From NCBI GenBank assembly GCA_029552945.1, contig JAKPDD010000048.1, positions 1 to 64,000 of the forward strand: a stretch of DNA of 64,000 bases, read 5' to 3'. A program made the translations under genes and the position numbers. Under the pieces are notes generated by a model. That model saw nothing but the letters and a program-made list of their open reading frames with translations, was not told the DNA's origin and made no database searches. This DNA comes from Spirochaetota bacterium. Lineage in GTDB: Bacteria; Spirochaetota; GWB1-36-13; JAKPDD01. Below are positions 47,267-57,079 of this stretch, in pieces (position 1 is the stretch's first letter; each line of letters starts with the position of its first letter).

Positions 47267-47860
47267 ATGAAAAAAGTAGTAAAAAGAATTACTATAATAT
47301 TGTTTATTTTTATAATTATGGTAACATTAAGTACACTATTTGTAGTATTTTTCCCAAGAACAAATATCAATGAAAATGTATATGAGTATGGAATAGTATT
47401 TGGTGCTGCAATAAGACCAAAAAATAATATGTCAGATACACTGAAAAGTAGGATGAATAGAGCCTTAGAATTATATCATAGAGGAATAATAAAAAAATTA
47501 ATATTTACAGGTGCTAAAGATAACCAGATAAGACCAGGTGAACCTATGGTAATGAAAGCATATGCAATAAAAAATATGGTAAATGAGAATGATATAATAC
47601 TTGATGAAAAAGGCGACAATACTTTCAAAAGTATTTTAAACATTAACGAATATATAAGCGACTCATCATCAAAAGTCTTTATAAGTAGCAACTTTCATAT
47701 TCCAAGAATATATATAACAGCTAAAATTTTGGGAGTAAAAAACTTTTATATTGATTCGTCTGTCAGTGAAAGTGAAAAAATAGTATTTCTTGTATTTAGA
47801 GAGTCATTAGCAATATGGTATTACACATTTTTATCTATTTTTTATAAAATTTTCGTATAA
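47267..47860 (+). CDS. YdcF/SanA-family (DUF218) membrane-anchored protein
   Basis: A 197-residue protein with one N-terminal membrane helix (about 6-30, IILFIFIIMVTLSTLFVVF) and a DUF218 domain outside the membrane. Motifs are GIVFGAAIRPKNNMSDTLKSRMNRALELYH, IFTGAKDNQ and FISSNFHIPRIYITAK. SanA/YdcF relatives are linked to cell-envelope barrier functions but the reaction is not settled. It lies between pyrE and a SpoU methylase gene (6 bp). Confidence 0.9.
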   Translation: MKKVVKRITIILFIFIIMVTLSTLFVVFFPRTNINENVYEYGIVFGAAIRPKNNMSDTLKSRMNRALELYHRGIIKKLIFTGAKDNQIRPGEPMVMKAYAIKNMVNENDIILDEKGDNTFKSILNINEYISDSSSKVFISSNFHIPRIYITAKILGVKNFYIDSSVSESEKIVFLVFRESLAIWYYTFLSIFYKIFV

Positions 47861-47866
47861 GATATT

Positions 47867-48613
47867 ATGGGATTTACAAAAAAAAAGTTTTTAAAAATAT
47901 CAACAAACTCAAAATTAAAAAAAATAGGCTTTTTTTTAAAAGAATATATTACAACTGAAAAAAAAGAGTTATTAGAAACATCAAAATTACTTATTGAATG
48001 GTTAAGAGAAATAGATAATATATCTTTGAAATTGCCTGAAAATAGATATGAAGCTGGAATATTGTACCATAAAATATTATCTATACTTAACAAATCAGTA
48101 TATGAAGATATATATCCATACGACGACACAGGAAAAGAAAGAAAAATATTTGAGATAGCTCTAATACTTGACAATTTAAGGTCTCCCCATAATGTTGGTT
48201 CAATAATAAGAACATCAGAAGGATTAGGAGTAAAAAAAATAATACTTACTGGAATAACGCCAAGAACTGATAATCCTAAAGTTAAAAGAGTCTCAATGAA
48301 CAGTATTGTAGATACAGTATATATCGAAAGAACAGAAGATGCGGTAGAATTAATGAAAAAAGATAATTATAAAATAGTAGCTATTGAAAAAACCAAAAAA
48401 TCTATACCATACAACAATTTTTTTATAGAAAGACCATGTTTTATATTTGGTAATGAAGAGTTTGGAATAAGTCAATCAATTCTTGAAATGTCAGAATATA
48501 TAGTACATATACCTATGTACGGTATAAAAAACTCTCTTAATGTATCTGTTGCAACAGGTATAATAATAAGTAATTATCTTAATCTATATTTTAAAAATAT
48601 TAATAATATATAA
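47867..48613 (+). CDS. SpoU/TrmH-family RNA 2'-O-methyltransferase
   Basis: A 248-residue SPOUT enzyme with the C-terminal knotted domain carrying the three family motifs: LDNLRSPHNVGSIIRTSEGLG, FIFGNEEFGIS and IPMYGIKNSLNVSVATGII. The N-terminal 100 residues are helical and basic, probably for RNA binding. Whether it acts on tRNA G18 or rRNA cannot be told. It lies 6 bp after the DUF218 gene. Confidence 0.92.
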   Translation: MGFTKKKFLKISTNSKLKKIGFFLKEYITTEKKELLETSKLLIEWLREIDNISLKLPENRYEAGILYHKILSILNKSVYEDIYPYDDTGKERKIFEIALILDNLRSPHNVGSIIRTSEGLGVKKIILTGITPRTDNPKVKRVSMNSIVDTVYIERTEDAVELMKKDNYKIVAIEKTKKSIPYNNFFIERPCFIFGNEEFGISQSILEMSEYIVHIPMYGIKNSLNVSVATGIIISNYLNLYFKNINNI

Positions 48614-48657
48614 AATAAACTCGAAAATTATATAAAAAACATAAACAGGAAAATAAA

Positions 48658-49347
48658 ATGAGAAAAAAATTACCATATCTATTAATAATAACAGGTATAA
48701 TATTAATAGAATGTACCCCAAAGGTAAAAGAAAAACCGTCAGTAGAAAATAAAGATGAAGGGAAAACAGTAACAGAATTCGAAAAAGATTTAAGTGATTA
48801 TAACAGCATAATTAATGACTTTAATATTAAGAATGATATATACAGGTTTATAAAATATGAAAAATCAGAAAACAATATAGAATTAATAATATCAAAAATG
48901 AGTGAAATAATTGATAAAATATCAAAGAATAATAACGATGAAAGTTTAATAAACTCATACTGGAAACTTTCAAAACAGTATGAAGAAATACTTACAAAAG
49001 AGTATAAAAAGGAAGAGATAAAAAACACACATATAAAAACAATAGAAAACATAATTAAAGAATATTCTCATAAAGAAAATACCTTGAGGATAAGGATAGG
49101 AATGCTTAAAAGTAGAATAAATGATAATAATGAGATTGACTTTGAGTATGCAAATACATTACTGGATTATACAATAAACTCAATAAAAAACTTTGAAGAA
49201 CAGAAAAATGTTTTGCTAAACCTTTCAAAAAATGGTTTTATTTGGATACCAAAAGAAAGTAAATCTTTTGAAGAATGCATGGAAAACAAAAAAAATTACC
49301 TGGTTTATATAGAAGACCAGTTTAAAACAGTAGCAAAATCATTGTAA
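48658..49347 (+). CDS. Putative lipoprotein, function unknown
   Basis: A 229-residue protein with a hydrophobic N-terminal segment (LLIITGIILIEC) ending in a Cys at about 19, a relaxed lipobox with Glu before the Cys. The rest is helical and highly charged. No family recognised. It is 44 bp after the SpoU gene and is the last gene before a 208 bp gap. Confidence 0.78.
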   Translation: MRKKLPYLLIITGIILIECTPKVKEKPSVENKDEGKTVTEFEKDLSDYNSIINDFNIKNDIYRFIKYEKSENNIELIISKMSEIIDKISKNNNDESLINSYWKLSKQYEEILTKEYKKEEIKNTHIKTIENIIKEYSHKENTLRIRIGMLKSRINDNNEIDFEYANTLLDYTINSIKNFEEQKNVLLNLSKNGFIWIPKESKSFEECMENKKNYLVYIEDQFKTVAKSL

Positions 49348-49555
49348 ATCAAAATTTGAAATAAAAAAATTTGACAATAATAAAAATAATTTATCAATTC
49401 TTATACTGAATGAAAAATCATCTAAGAAATCTACTAGCAGGACTAAAATACAATAATTAAAAATTTTGGAAATTGTAAGGACTCTTACTCAGAATTAATA
49501 TAATACTGAAAATTAAATTATTTTTGTTCTAAAAATTTATAACTATAAAAAAATA
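49348..49555. other. Convergent intergenic region
   Basis: The stretch between two 3' ends contains one TTGACA (49371-49376) without a good -10 and a small hairpin GTAAG-GACT-CTTAC (49475-49488). I see no clear terminator or RNA gene. Confidence 0.4.
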
Positions 49556-49852
49556 TTAAAATACAAAATAGAGTTTTAAAATAATATAGTCTATTAACTC
49601 TTTAGCTATATTAAGTAAAATAAAAACAACTATAACAGAAAGGTCTAAAAAACCTATTACAAGGAATCTGAAAGTATTCCTTACTCTAATTAAAACCGGT
49701 TCAGTAATAGAATATATAAAATTTAACAAAGGATTTGAATAGTAATCCCTTACAAACCAGGAAAGAATTATTCTTGCAATAAGTATAAGTTCATATATAT
49801 TTAAAAAACTTCTCAAAATTAAAAGTATTGGTTTAAGGACAACTTCAATCAT
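49556..49852 (-). CDS. YggT-family membrane protein
   Basis: A 98-residue protein with two hydrophobic segments (about 8-28 and 62-90) and the YggT signature SWFVRDYYSNPLLNFIYSITEPVLIRVR. Members have been linked to osmotic and division functions, but the biochemical role is unclear. It starts 1 bp after the Hfq-like gene, indicating coupling. Confidence 0.92.
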   Translation of the reverse strand: MIEVVLKPILLILRSFLNIYELILIARIILSWFVRDYYSNPLLNFIYSITEPVLIRVRNTFRFLVIGFLDLSVIVVFILLNIAKELIDYIILKLYFVF

Positions 49853-49853
49853 A

Positions 49854-50114
49854 TTATATCTTCCTATAACCTTTTATAGCATGTTTATAAAAAAAATATT
49901 CAATATTATCTTTTTTTAAAATAACCCTACTTCTATCTATATCAATAAGTTCTCCTCTTATACTTTCACCATTTAAAAACATTAGTTCTATAGTTTTACC
50001 CTTATTCTCAACAAGAAAATTACCCTCTCTATCCTCAGAAACTATACTGTGTACCTTATCCTCAAGTGTTTTAATTATTTTATCAAGTTCATTCTTAGCA
50101 TCACTCTTATTCAT
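49854..50114 (-). CDS. Hfq-like Sm-fold RNA-binding protein with N-terminal extension
   Basis: An 86-residue protein. Residues about 39-86 match the Hfq Sm domain: ELMFLNGESIRGELIDID (Sm1, with LNG at 47-49 and Asp at 60) and FFYKHAI (Sm2, YKHAI at 76-80), the most diagnostic Hfq motif, whose Lys and His contact U-rich RNA. A charged helix of about 30 residues precedes it instead of the usual short N-terminus, and the C-terminal tail is only a few residues. It overlaps the coiled-coil gene upstream by 8 bp and precedes yggT by 1 bp. An Sm/SH3-like protein of other function remains possible. Confidence 0.8.
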   Translation of the reverse strand: MNKSDAKNELDKIIKTLEDKVHSIVSEDREGNFLVENKGKTIELMFLNGESIRGELIDIDRSRVILKKDNIEYFFYKHAIKGYRKI

Positions 50115-50868
50115 TCTTCCCCTCCTTATTTTTTTCTAAATCTTTTTTATCTAAATTATCATTTTTTTCAGGACTTTTATCTTTTTCTGATTCTTCCTTT
50201 GTCTCCCTTTTACCTTTCTCCTCAATCAAACTCTCTTTTTCTTTTATATAACTTTCCTTTAATTCAAGCAATCTCTTTTTTTCATCAAGTAATAATCTTA
50301 AAACCCCAAGTTCTTTTTTTTGTTTCTCAATACCTTTTTTCTCTATTTCTATCTCTTCAAGTGGTTTACATATTACTTTTTGAGTCTCAAAAGTCCCTGT
50401 ATAATCTTTTATAATATAATCAATTAGAAAGTCAATATTTACAGACTTTAAACTCTTATTATAAATTTTATCAATTAAAACTGCTGCAATCTTATAATCT
50501 ATTGGAGATTCTGATTTTAAAATATAATCAATAATTTTTTTTCCATTACTGTTTCTTTTCGTTTTATAATACATAAGTGAACTTAATAAAGCAGTATTAT
50601 AAAATATATCGTCTTTAACTTTTGATCCTATTTTTTTAGCATAATCAATAAAATTATCATAATCTTTTTTAAGAAAATAAATCCAACAATACAGATAAAA
50701 AAGCTCTCTTTTTTTAGACTCATCTACTTTTTGATTTTCATACTCTTTAAGGTAAGAATAAGCTATATCAAGGTCATTCTTCAGTATTAATTCCTCAACA
50801 TTTTTAAAACTCTGTTCTGAAAAAGATACATTATAAATAAACAACAAGAAAATAACCAATTTTTTCAT
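50107..50868 (-). CDS. Exported protein with helical repeats and a coiled-coil tail
   Basis: A 253-residue protein starting at 50868 (MKKLVIFLLFIYNVSFSEQS), with a signal peptide; a longer frame from 50883 overlaps aroQ and has poorer ribosome-binding support. The middle looks like TPR-type helices (YLKEYENQKVDESKKRELFYLYCWIYFLKKDYDNFIDYAKK-like). From about 170 onward it is a Glu/Lys coiled coil, ending in a low-complexity charged tail. Function unknown. It is coupled to aroQ upstream and the Hfq-like gene downstream. Confidence 0.82.
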   Translation of the reverse strand: MKKLVIFLLFIYNVSFSEQSFKNVEELILKNDLDIAYSYLKEYENQKVDESKKRELFYLYCWIYFLKKDYDNFIDYAKKIGSKVKDDIFYNTALLSSLMYYKTKRNSNGKKIIDYILKSESPIDYKIAAVLIDKIYNKSLKSVNIDFLIDYIIKDYTGTFETQKVICKPLEEIEIEKKGIEKQKKELGVLRLLLDEKKRLLELKESYIKEKESLIEEKGKRETKEESEKDKSPEKNDNLDKKDLEKNKEGKNE

Positions 50869-50869
50869 T

Positions 50870-51316
50870 TTATACTTTTCCATTTTTCTTTAAAAAATTA
50901 ATAATACCATAAAAAGCAAGTACATAACCATATATTCCAAAACCAACTATCTGACCAATTGATATATCTTTAAAATAAGATCTTCTCCTGAATTTTTCTC
51001 TTTTATATATATTAGTTATATGAACCTCAACAAAAGGTATATTAACAGAAAGTATAGCATCCCTTATTGCAATAGAAGTATGGGTATATGCACCTGGATT
51101 TATTAGCATACCGTCGGCTTTAGCCCCCTCTTTCTGTATAAAATCTATTATCTCTCCTTCATGATTTGATTGAAAAAAAATAAGGTCAACCTTAAACTTT
51201 TTAGCTTTATCTAATAAAATTTTTTCAATATAATTTAAACTCTTTTTTCCATACTTATCTGGTTCTCTTTTTCCAAGCATATTAAGGTTAGGGCCATTAA
51301 CTATAATTATTTTCAT
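50870..51316 (-). CDS. aroQ: 3-dehydroquinate dehydratase, type II
   Basis: AroQ converts 3-dehydroquinate to 3-dehydroshikimate. The start at 51316 (MKIIIVNGPNLNMLGKREPDKYG) has GGAAG just upstream; a frame 12 codons longer has not. The catalytic Tyr is in the DKYG loop, with FQSNHEGEIIDFIQ, INPGAYTHTSIAIRDAI and EVHITN. Length of 148 is normal. It lies 2 bp after the ferredoxin gene. Confidence 0.97.
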   Translation of the reverse strand: MKIIIVNGPNLNMLGKREPDKYGKKSLNYIEKILLDKAKKFKVDLIFFQSNHEGEIIDFIQKEGAKADGMLINPGAYTHTSIAIRDAILSVNIPFVEVHITNIYKREKFRRRSYFKDISIGQIVGFGIYGYVLAFYGIINFLKKNGKV

Positions 51317-51318
51317 AA

Positions 51319-51504
51319 CTACTTCCAATATGTTATACATGAGGATGGGCATTTTTTCATAACATATTGTAGTTTTTCAAAGTCATAGTTATTATCCTGG
51401 TTCTTAACAAAAGCCCACCCATATTCATCAAATCCAAAAACCTCAGGCATAGACCTAATGCAAAAACCGCAAGATGTACACTCTTCCTTGTTTATTTTTA
51501 TCAT
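51319..51504 (-). CDS. Small single-cluster ferredoxin
   Basis: A 61-residue ferredoxin with CTSCGFC near the N-terminus and a fourth Cys in KKCPSSCITYW, which fits one [4Fe-4S] (or [3Fe-4S]) cluster. It has the aromatic and acidic features of the Thermotoga/Desulfovibrio-type Fd I. It lies between ilvC (26 bp) and aroQ (2 bp). The redox partner is unknown. Confidence 0.95.
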   Translation of the reverse strand: MIKINKEECTSCGFCIRSMPEVFGFDEYGWAFVKNQDNNYDFEKLQYVMKKCPSSCITYWK

Positions 51505-51530
51505 AACAAAAAACTTGTATATTTTACTTC

Positions 51531-52568
<1,038 letters not shown>

Positions 52569-52661
52569 TTAATCTGTTTTATACTTAATTAATAAGATTA
52601 AATTTAATATTTTGATATTTAAATTAAACTTATTTTATTCCAAAAAAAAATAAGCTAATAC

Positions 52662-52690
52662 TTGACTTACTTGTATTTTTTTGATTTATT
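52662..52690 (+). promoter_or_regulatory. Candidate promoter of the PAS-GGDEF-EAL gene
   Basis: TTGACT at 52662-52667 is followed after 17 bases by TTTATT at 52685-52690, a 4/6 match to TATAAT, about 28 bp before the ATG. A TAATAT lies 2 bp further on. Only a moderate match in AT-rich DNA. Confidence 0.35.
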
Positions 52691-52717
52691 GTAATATAAC
52701 AAGTTGCAGGAATTATT

Positions 52718-54958
52718 ATGGCCAAAAATTTAGAAGAGAAAATAGAAATAATAAAAAAGATAATTGACAAAACATCAATACCAATATGTCTATACAAAAA
52801 CACTATATTATACTATAACGATAGTTTTAAAAAATTCTTAGAAAAAATAGACTATGATATAAATAAAGAGATAGAAATACTAATAAATAAAAACAATGAA
52901 AAAACAGTTGAAAACTATTCAGATTATAAAATAATAATAGAAGAAATAATCCTGGATGAAAAATACTATATAGTTCAGATAGATTTTAACAAAGAAGAGA
53001 ACCAAGATTATCAGTTATTCAACAGTAAACCAATAATAAAAATAAATCAAAATGGAATAATAGTATATAAAAATCAGGCTGCATCTTATATTTTTGATAT
53101 AAAAGAGAAAAATATTAATAACTTAGTTAATGTATCACTAATTAAAAAATCAATCGATGATGGTAATTTAACAACAATTATTAATTATAAAGAAAAAACA
53201 TTCCAGTTAAATATATTCCCAACTGAAGACTTTTATCTTTTATACTTTATTGATATAACAGAAAAGTCAATTACAGAAAAAAAATTTAAAATACTTGAAA
53301 AAGCTTTTAATTCTATCCACGAGGGAATAATTATTACTGACAAAGAAAACAAAATCATTATGACAAATACTATGTTTTCAAAAATAACTGGATATAGAGA
53401 AGAAGAAGTAATAGGTAAAAACCCTTCATTTCAATCATCAGGAAAGCATGATAAAGATTTTTATATAAAATTATGGGAATCTTTATACAGAGATGGATTC
53501 TGGGAAGGCAATATATGGAATAGAAAAAAAGACGGAAGTATTTATCTTGCAAGGTATACAATAAGCACTATAAAAAATGAAAATAATATAGAATACTTTG
53601 TGGCTATTTTTGAAGATATAACAGAGTTATCTAATTCTAAAAACAGTGTAGAGTTTATTATGAACCATGATTATTTAACTGGGTTATTTAATAGGTCAGC
53701 TTTTGAAGATAAAACTTATGAATTACTAGAAAATCTAAAACCAAATAGAAAAGTAGCTCTTATACTTGTTAATATCAAAGGTTTTAGGAAAATAAATACA
53801 ATATTAGGACATGTTATTGGTGATTTTGTTCTTATTGAAATGTCTAATAAACTTAAAAATATATTCAAAGAAAATATAATAGCAAGATATAATGCAGATG
53901 TATTTAGTATACTATTGGAGTATGATGAACAATTAAAGGATAGAATAAAAATAGATGTGCAGAAAATAATAGATGCTTTTAAAGAACCTTTATTAATAAA
54001 AAACAAGGAAATTTTTGTAAATGTAAACATAGGTGTATCAATATACCCAGAAGATGCCAATAATATATATAAACTATTACAGAATGCAGAAGAATCATTA
54101 TATAAATCAAAAATAGATGGACTAAACTTCTACATATATAGCTCAATAGATAAAAGAGATGAAGAATTATATAATCTTGAAAACTTTTTAAGAAAAGCAT
54201 TAAAAGATGAATTATTTGAACTATACTATCAACCACAGATAAATTCAATAACTGATTCTGTTTACGGTGCTGAAATACTTTTAAGACTTAGAGATAAAGA
54301 TGGTAACTACATAAGTCCTGCGAAGTTTATACCTGTTGCTGAAAAAATCGGAATAATAATAGATATAGGTGAATGGATATTTGATAAAGCATTTAAAACC
54401 TTTTATGAATGGTTTTATTTAAAATGTTATAATCCAATAAATATTTCAATAAACCTATCTCCAAGACAGTTTAATGACCCTAATCTTTTAGGAATGATAG
54501 AAAGAAAATTAAGAATGATAAACATAGAAACAAAGTATATAACTATTGAAATAACTGAAGGAGTTGCTGTTGATAATATAAAAAATGTTATTGAAAAAAT
54601 AAATTATTTAAAATCATTATCTTTTTCTCTTGCGATAGACGACTTTGGAACAGGTTACTCATCACTTGCGTATATAAAGAAACTACCCTTAGAAAAAATT
54701 AAAATAGATCAGTCTTTTATAAAGGAACTGCCAGCTTCAAAAGAGGACTTTGCTATAGTTGTTGCAATAATAAACTTAGCATCAAACCTGAGACTTGATA
54801 TAATAGCAGAAGGAGTTGAAACAAAAGAGCAGGTTGAACTTTTAAAAAGACTGGGTTGTTATATAATACAAGGATATTATTACAGTAAACCTTTACCATC
54901 AACAGAGTTTGAAAAACTATATTTAGAAAAGATAGAACAGGCAGAAGAAATAAATTAG
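52718..54958 (+). CDS. PAS-GGDEF-EAL c-di-GMP protein, degenerate GGDEF
   Basis: A 746-residue soluble protein with an unclassified N-terminal region (about 1-190), a PAS domain (about 195-305, SIHEGIIITDKENKIIMTN), a GGDEF-like domain and an EAL domain. The GGDEF signature reads NADVF, so cyclase activity is unlikely. The EAL domain has catalytic residues in NISINLSPRQF, TIEITEG, AIDDFGTGYSSL and IAEGVET, but its EAL motif reads EIL. It is probably a c-di-GMP phosphodiesterase. A PilZ gene follows after 22 bp. Confidence 0.94.
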   Translation: MAKNLEEKIEIIKKIIDKTSIPICLYKNTILYYNDSFKKFLEKIDYDINKEIEILINKNNEKTVENYSDYKIIIEEIILDEKYYIVQIDFNKEENQDYQLFNSKPIIKINQNGIIVYKNQAASYIFDIKEKNINNLVNVSLIKKSIDDGNLTTIINYKEKTFQLNIFPTEDFYLLYFIDITEKSITEKKFKILEKAFNSIHEGIIITDKENKIIMTNTMFSKITGYREEEVIGKNPSFQSSGKHDKDFYIKLWESLYRDGFWEGNIWNRKKDGSIYLARYTISTIKNENNIEYFVAIFEDITELSNSKNSVEFIMNHDYLTGLFNRSAFEDKTYELLENLKPNRKVALILVNIKGFRKINTILGHVIGDFVLIEMSNKLKNIFKENIIARYNADVFSILLEYDEQLKDRIKIDVQKIIDAFKEPLLIKNKEIFVNVNIGVSIYPEDANNIYKLLQNAEESLYKSKIDGLNFYIYSSIDKRDEELYNLENFLRKALKDELFELYYQPQINSITDSVYGAEILLRLRDKDGNYISPAKFIPVAEKIGIIIDIGEWIFDKAFKTFYEWFYLKCYNPINISINLSPRQFNDPNLLGMIERKLRMINIETKYITIEITEGVAVDNIKNVIEKINYLKSLSFSLAIDDFGTGYSSLAYIKKLPLEKIKIDQSFIKELPASKEDFAIVVAIINLASNLRLDIIAEGVETKEQVELLKRLGCYIIQGYYYSKPLPSTEFEKLYLEKIEQAEEIN

Positions 54959-54980
54959 AATAAACAAGGAGTAAAATATA

Positions 54981-55709
54981 ATGAATATTATTTTAATGAC
55001 AAAAAATGAGATGTTAAAAAAAGTTTTAATTCACAAATTACTTGTTGAAGGTATAAATATTATAAACTTGAATACAATAGATGAGGTTGAAGCATCAATA
55101 CCTGTAAGAGCAAGAATAGCAATAATAGATGATGATGATATAAAAGACATAAAAGAAATATTAAAAAAAGCAAGAGAAATAAAAATAAATAAAGATAAAT
55201 CAACTTCAAGACTAATACTGGTTACTAAAATAAATGATAATTTCGTATTAAAGTCTCTATTTAATATAGGATTTGATCTTGTATTACAAAATAGCTTGCA
55301 TCCTGATACAATTGCAGAAAAGATTCATATTTTTGTATCCAATATAGTAAATCAGGAACACCAGAATAGACGTTATATAAGGGTAAAACCAGATAACAAT
55401 GAAGAAGCAACAATTAGAATATTATCTAAAAATAATCAATATTTAACAGGGAGAATAACTGATATAAGCCTTGGGGGAATTGCAACAAAGTTTAATCAAG
55501 ATATTTCAAATGATTTTGCAATAAAAGATACATTTACAAGTATCCAGATAAATATCGGTGACAAAAACATTATTGCAGACGTATCTGTTGTAAAGACAGG
55601 TGGGGATATGGTTGCATTCCTATTTTTAAAGATGAGAGATTCTTTCAAAACACTACTTGCTGAATATATATTTGAAAAAATACAAAAAAACCTTGATTTA
55701 TTACAATAA
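54981..55709 (+). CDS. PilZ-domain c-di-GMP-binding protein
   Basis: A 242-residue protein with an N-terminal receiver-like alpha/beta domain (about 1-125; IAIIDDDDIKDIKE) and a C-terminal PilZ domain (about 130-235). The c-di-GMP motif is present as NRRYIRVKP and later GRITDISLGGIATKF. It is directly downstream of the EAL gene, so enzyme and receptor are likely co-expressed. The output partner is unknown; the receiver-like part lacks the standard phosphorylation pocket. Confidence 0.92.
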   Translation: MNIILMTKNEMLKKVLIHKLLVEGINIINLNTIDEVEASIPVRARIAIIDDDDIKDIKEILKKAREIKINKDKSTSRLILVTKINDNFVLKSLFNIGFDLVLQNSLHPDTIAEKIHIFVSNIVNQEHQNRRYIRVKPDNNEEATIRILSKNNQYLTGRITDISLGGIATKFNQDISNDFAIKDTFTSIQINIGDKNIIADVSVVKTGGDMVAFLFLKMRDSFKTLLAEYIFEKIQKNLDLLQ

Positions 55710-55723
55710 GATGGCTTCTTAAT

Positions 55724-57079
55724 ATGTTAAAAGTAAGTGTTTCAGGCGTACGTGGAATATGGGGAAAAGATTTAAACCATAATATAATTATAGACTATAT
55801 CAAAGCATATATAGCATATATTAAACCTAAAAAAGTATCTATTGCAACAGATACAAGAATAAGTGGAAATGTAATAAAATTACTTGTAAAATCTGTTTTA
55901 AACTCATATGGGATAAAAATACTAGACCTTGGTGTTCTGCCTACACCTTTACTCCTTTATGCTGTAAATAAATTAAAACTTGATGGTGGAATCATAATAA
56001 CATCAAGTCATAACCCAGTTGAGTGGAATGGGCTTAAGTTTGTAAAAAGTGGTGGAGTTTTTCTTGATAACAATGATATAAAGGTATTGCAAGAAAATTT
56101 TATAAACAAAAATTTTAAAGAGTTTTCAATTTATACATTGAAAGAGGATGAAGAATCATACAATATAATTGAAGATTATTTGGAAGAATTATCAAAATAT
56201 ATAGACTTTAATCTAATAAAAAAACAAAAATTTAAAATAGCAATAGATGCAGGAAATGGTGCAATATTAGCTGTAATAGACAAAATATTATCAAAGTTAA
56301 ATATTGAATATACAATTATACATAAAAAACCTGGATTATTTGAAAGAAATCCTGAACCAGTTCCAGACGCACTCAATAAACTTGTAGAAAAGGTAAAAGA
56401 GACTAAATCAGAAATAGGTTTTGCATATGATCCTGATGCAGACAGGTTGGCACTGGTAACTGAAAATGGACCTGTAGGAGAAGATTACACCCTAGCTATT
56501 GCATACCTTAATATGCTTGACAAAGGAATTAAAACAGATATAGTAATAAACTTTTCAACATCGTCCATAATAGATGAAATAGCAAAAATGTTTAATCAGA
56601 ATGTATATAGATCAAAAGTTGGAGAAATTAATGTTACAGAGGAGATAAAAAAAAGAGATACACTTATAGGTGGCGAAGGAAATGGTGGTGTTATATTGTA
56701 CAATTTTAACAAGTGCAGAGACAGTATTGTTGCAACTTTAATTTTACTTGAATATCTTGCACGAAAAAAACAAAGTTTGATAGAAGTAATAGAGTCATTG
56801 CCTAAATTTTATATAATTAAAGATAAAATTGAAACTGATTGGAATAATAAAATAATAGAAATTGTTAAAGATACTATATCTAAAAATAAGGTAACAATAG
56901 TATCAGAGTCAATAGAAGATGGACTATGGTTTAAACTTGAAAAAGGATTTTTACACATAAGAGGATCCAATACAGAACCTATAGTAAGGATAATTGGAGA
57001 AAGTAATAAAAAAGAGTTTATAAGTAACATTATTGGAGAAATAAAAGATGGTATCAGAAAAGGTTGTTGTTGTAATTGA
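55724..57079 (+). CDS. Phosphohexomutase (phosphoglucosamine/phosphomannomutase family)
   Basis: A 451-residue alpha-D-phosphohexomutase. The phospho-Ser is in ITSSHNPVEWNGLKF (about residue 93), the metal site is DPDADRLAL, and the sugar loop is GEGNGGV. The C-terminal phosphate-binding RGSNTEPIVRI is present. It could be GlmM (glucosamine-6-P to glucosamine-1-P) or a ManB-type enzyme; I do not choose. It overlaps the receiver-kinase gene by 32 bp, which is unusual for this family. Confidence 0.93.
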   Translation: MLKVSVSGVRGIWGKDLNHNIIIDYIKAYIAYIKPKKVSIATDTRISGNVIKLLVKSVLNSYGIKILDLGVLPTPLLLYAVNKLKLDGGIIITSSHNPVEWNGLKFVKSGGVFLDNNDIKVLQENFINKNFKEFSIYTLKEDEESYNIIEDYLEELSKYIDFNLIKKQKFKIAIDAGNGAILAVIDKILSKLNIEYTIIHKKPGLFERNPEPVPDALNKLVEKVKETKSEIGFAYDPDADRLALVTENGPVGEDYTLAIAYLNMLDKGIKTDIVINFSTSSIIDEIAKMFNQNVYRSKVGEINVTEEIKKRDTLIGGEGNGGVILYNFNKCRDSIVATLILLEYLARKKQSLIEVIESLPKFYIIKDKIETDWNNKIIEIVKDTISKNKVTIVSESIEDGLWFKLEKGFLHIRGSNTEPIVRIIGESNKKEFISNIIGEIKDGIRKGCCCN

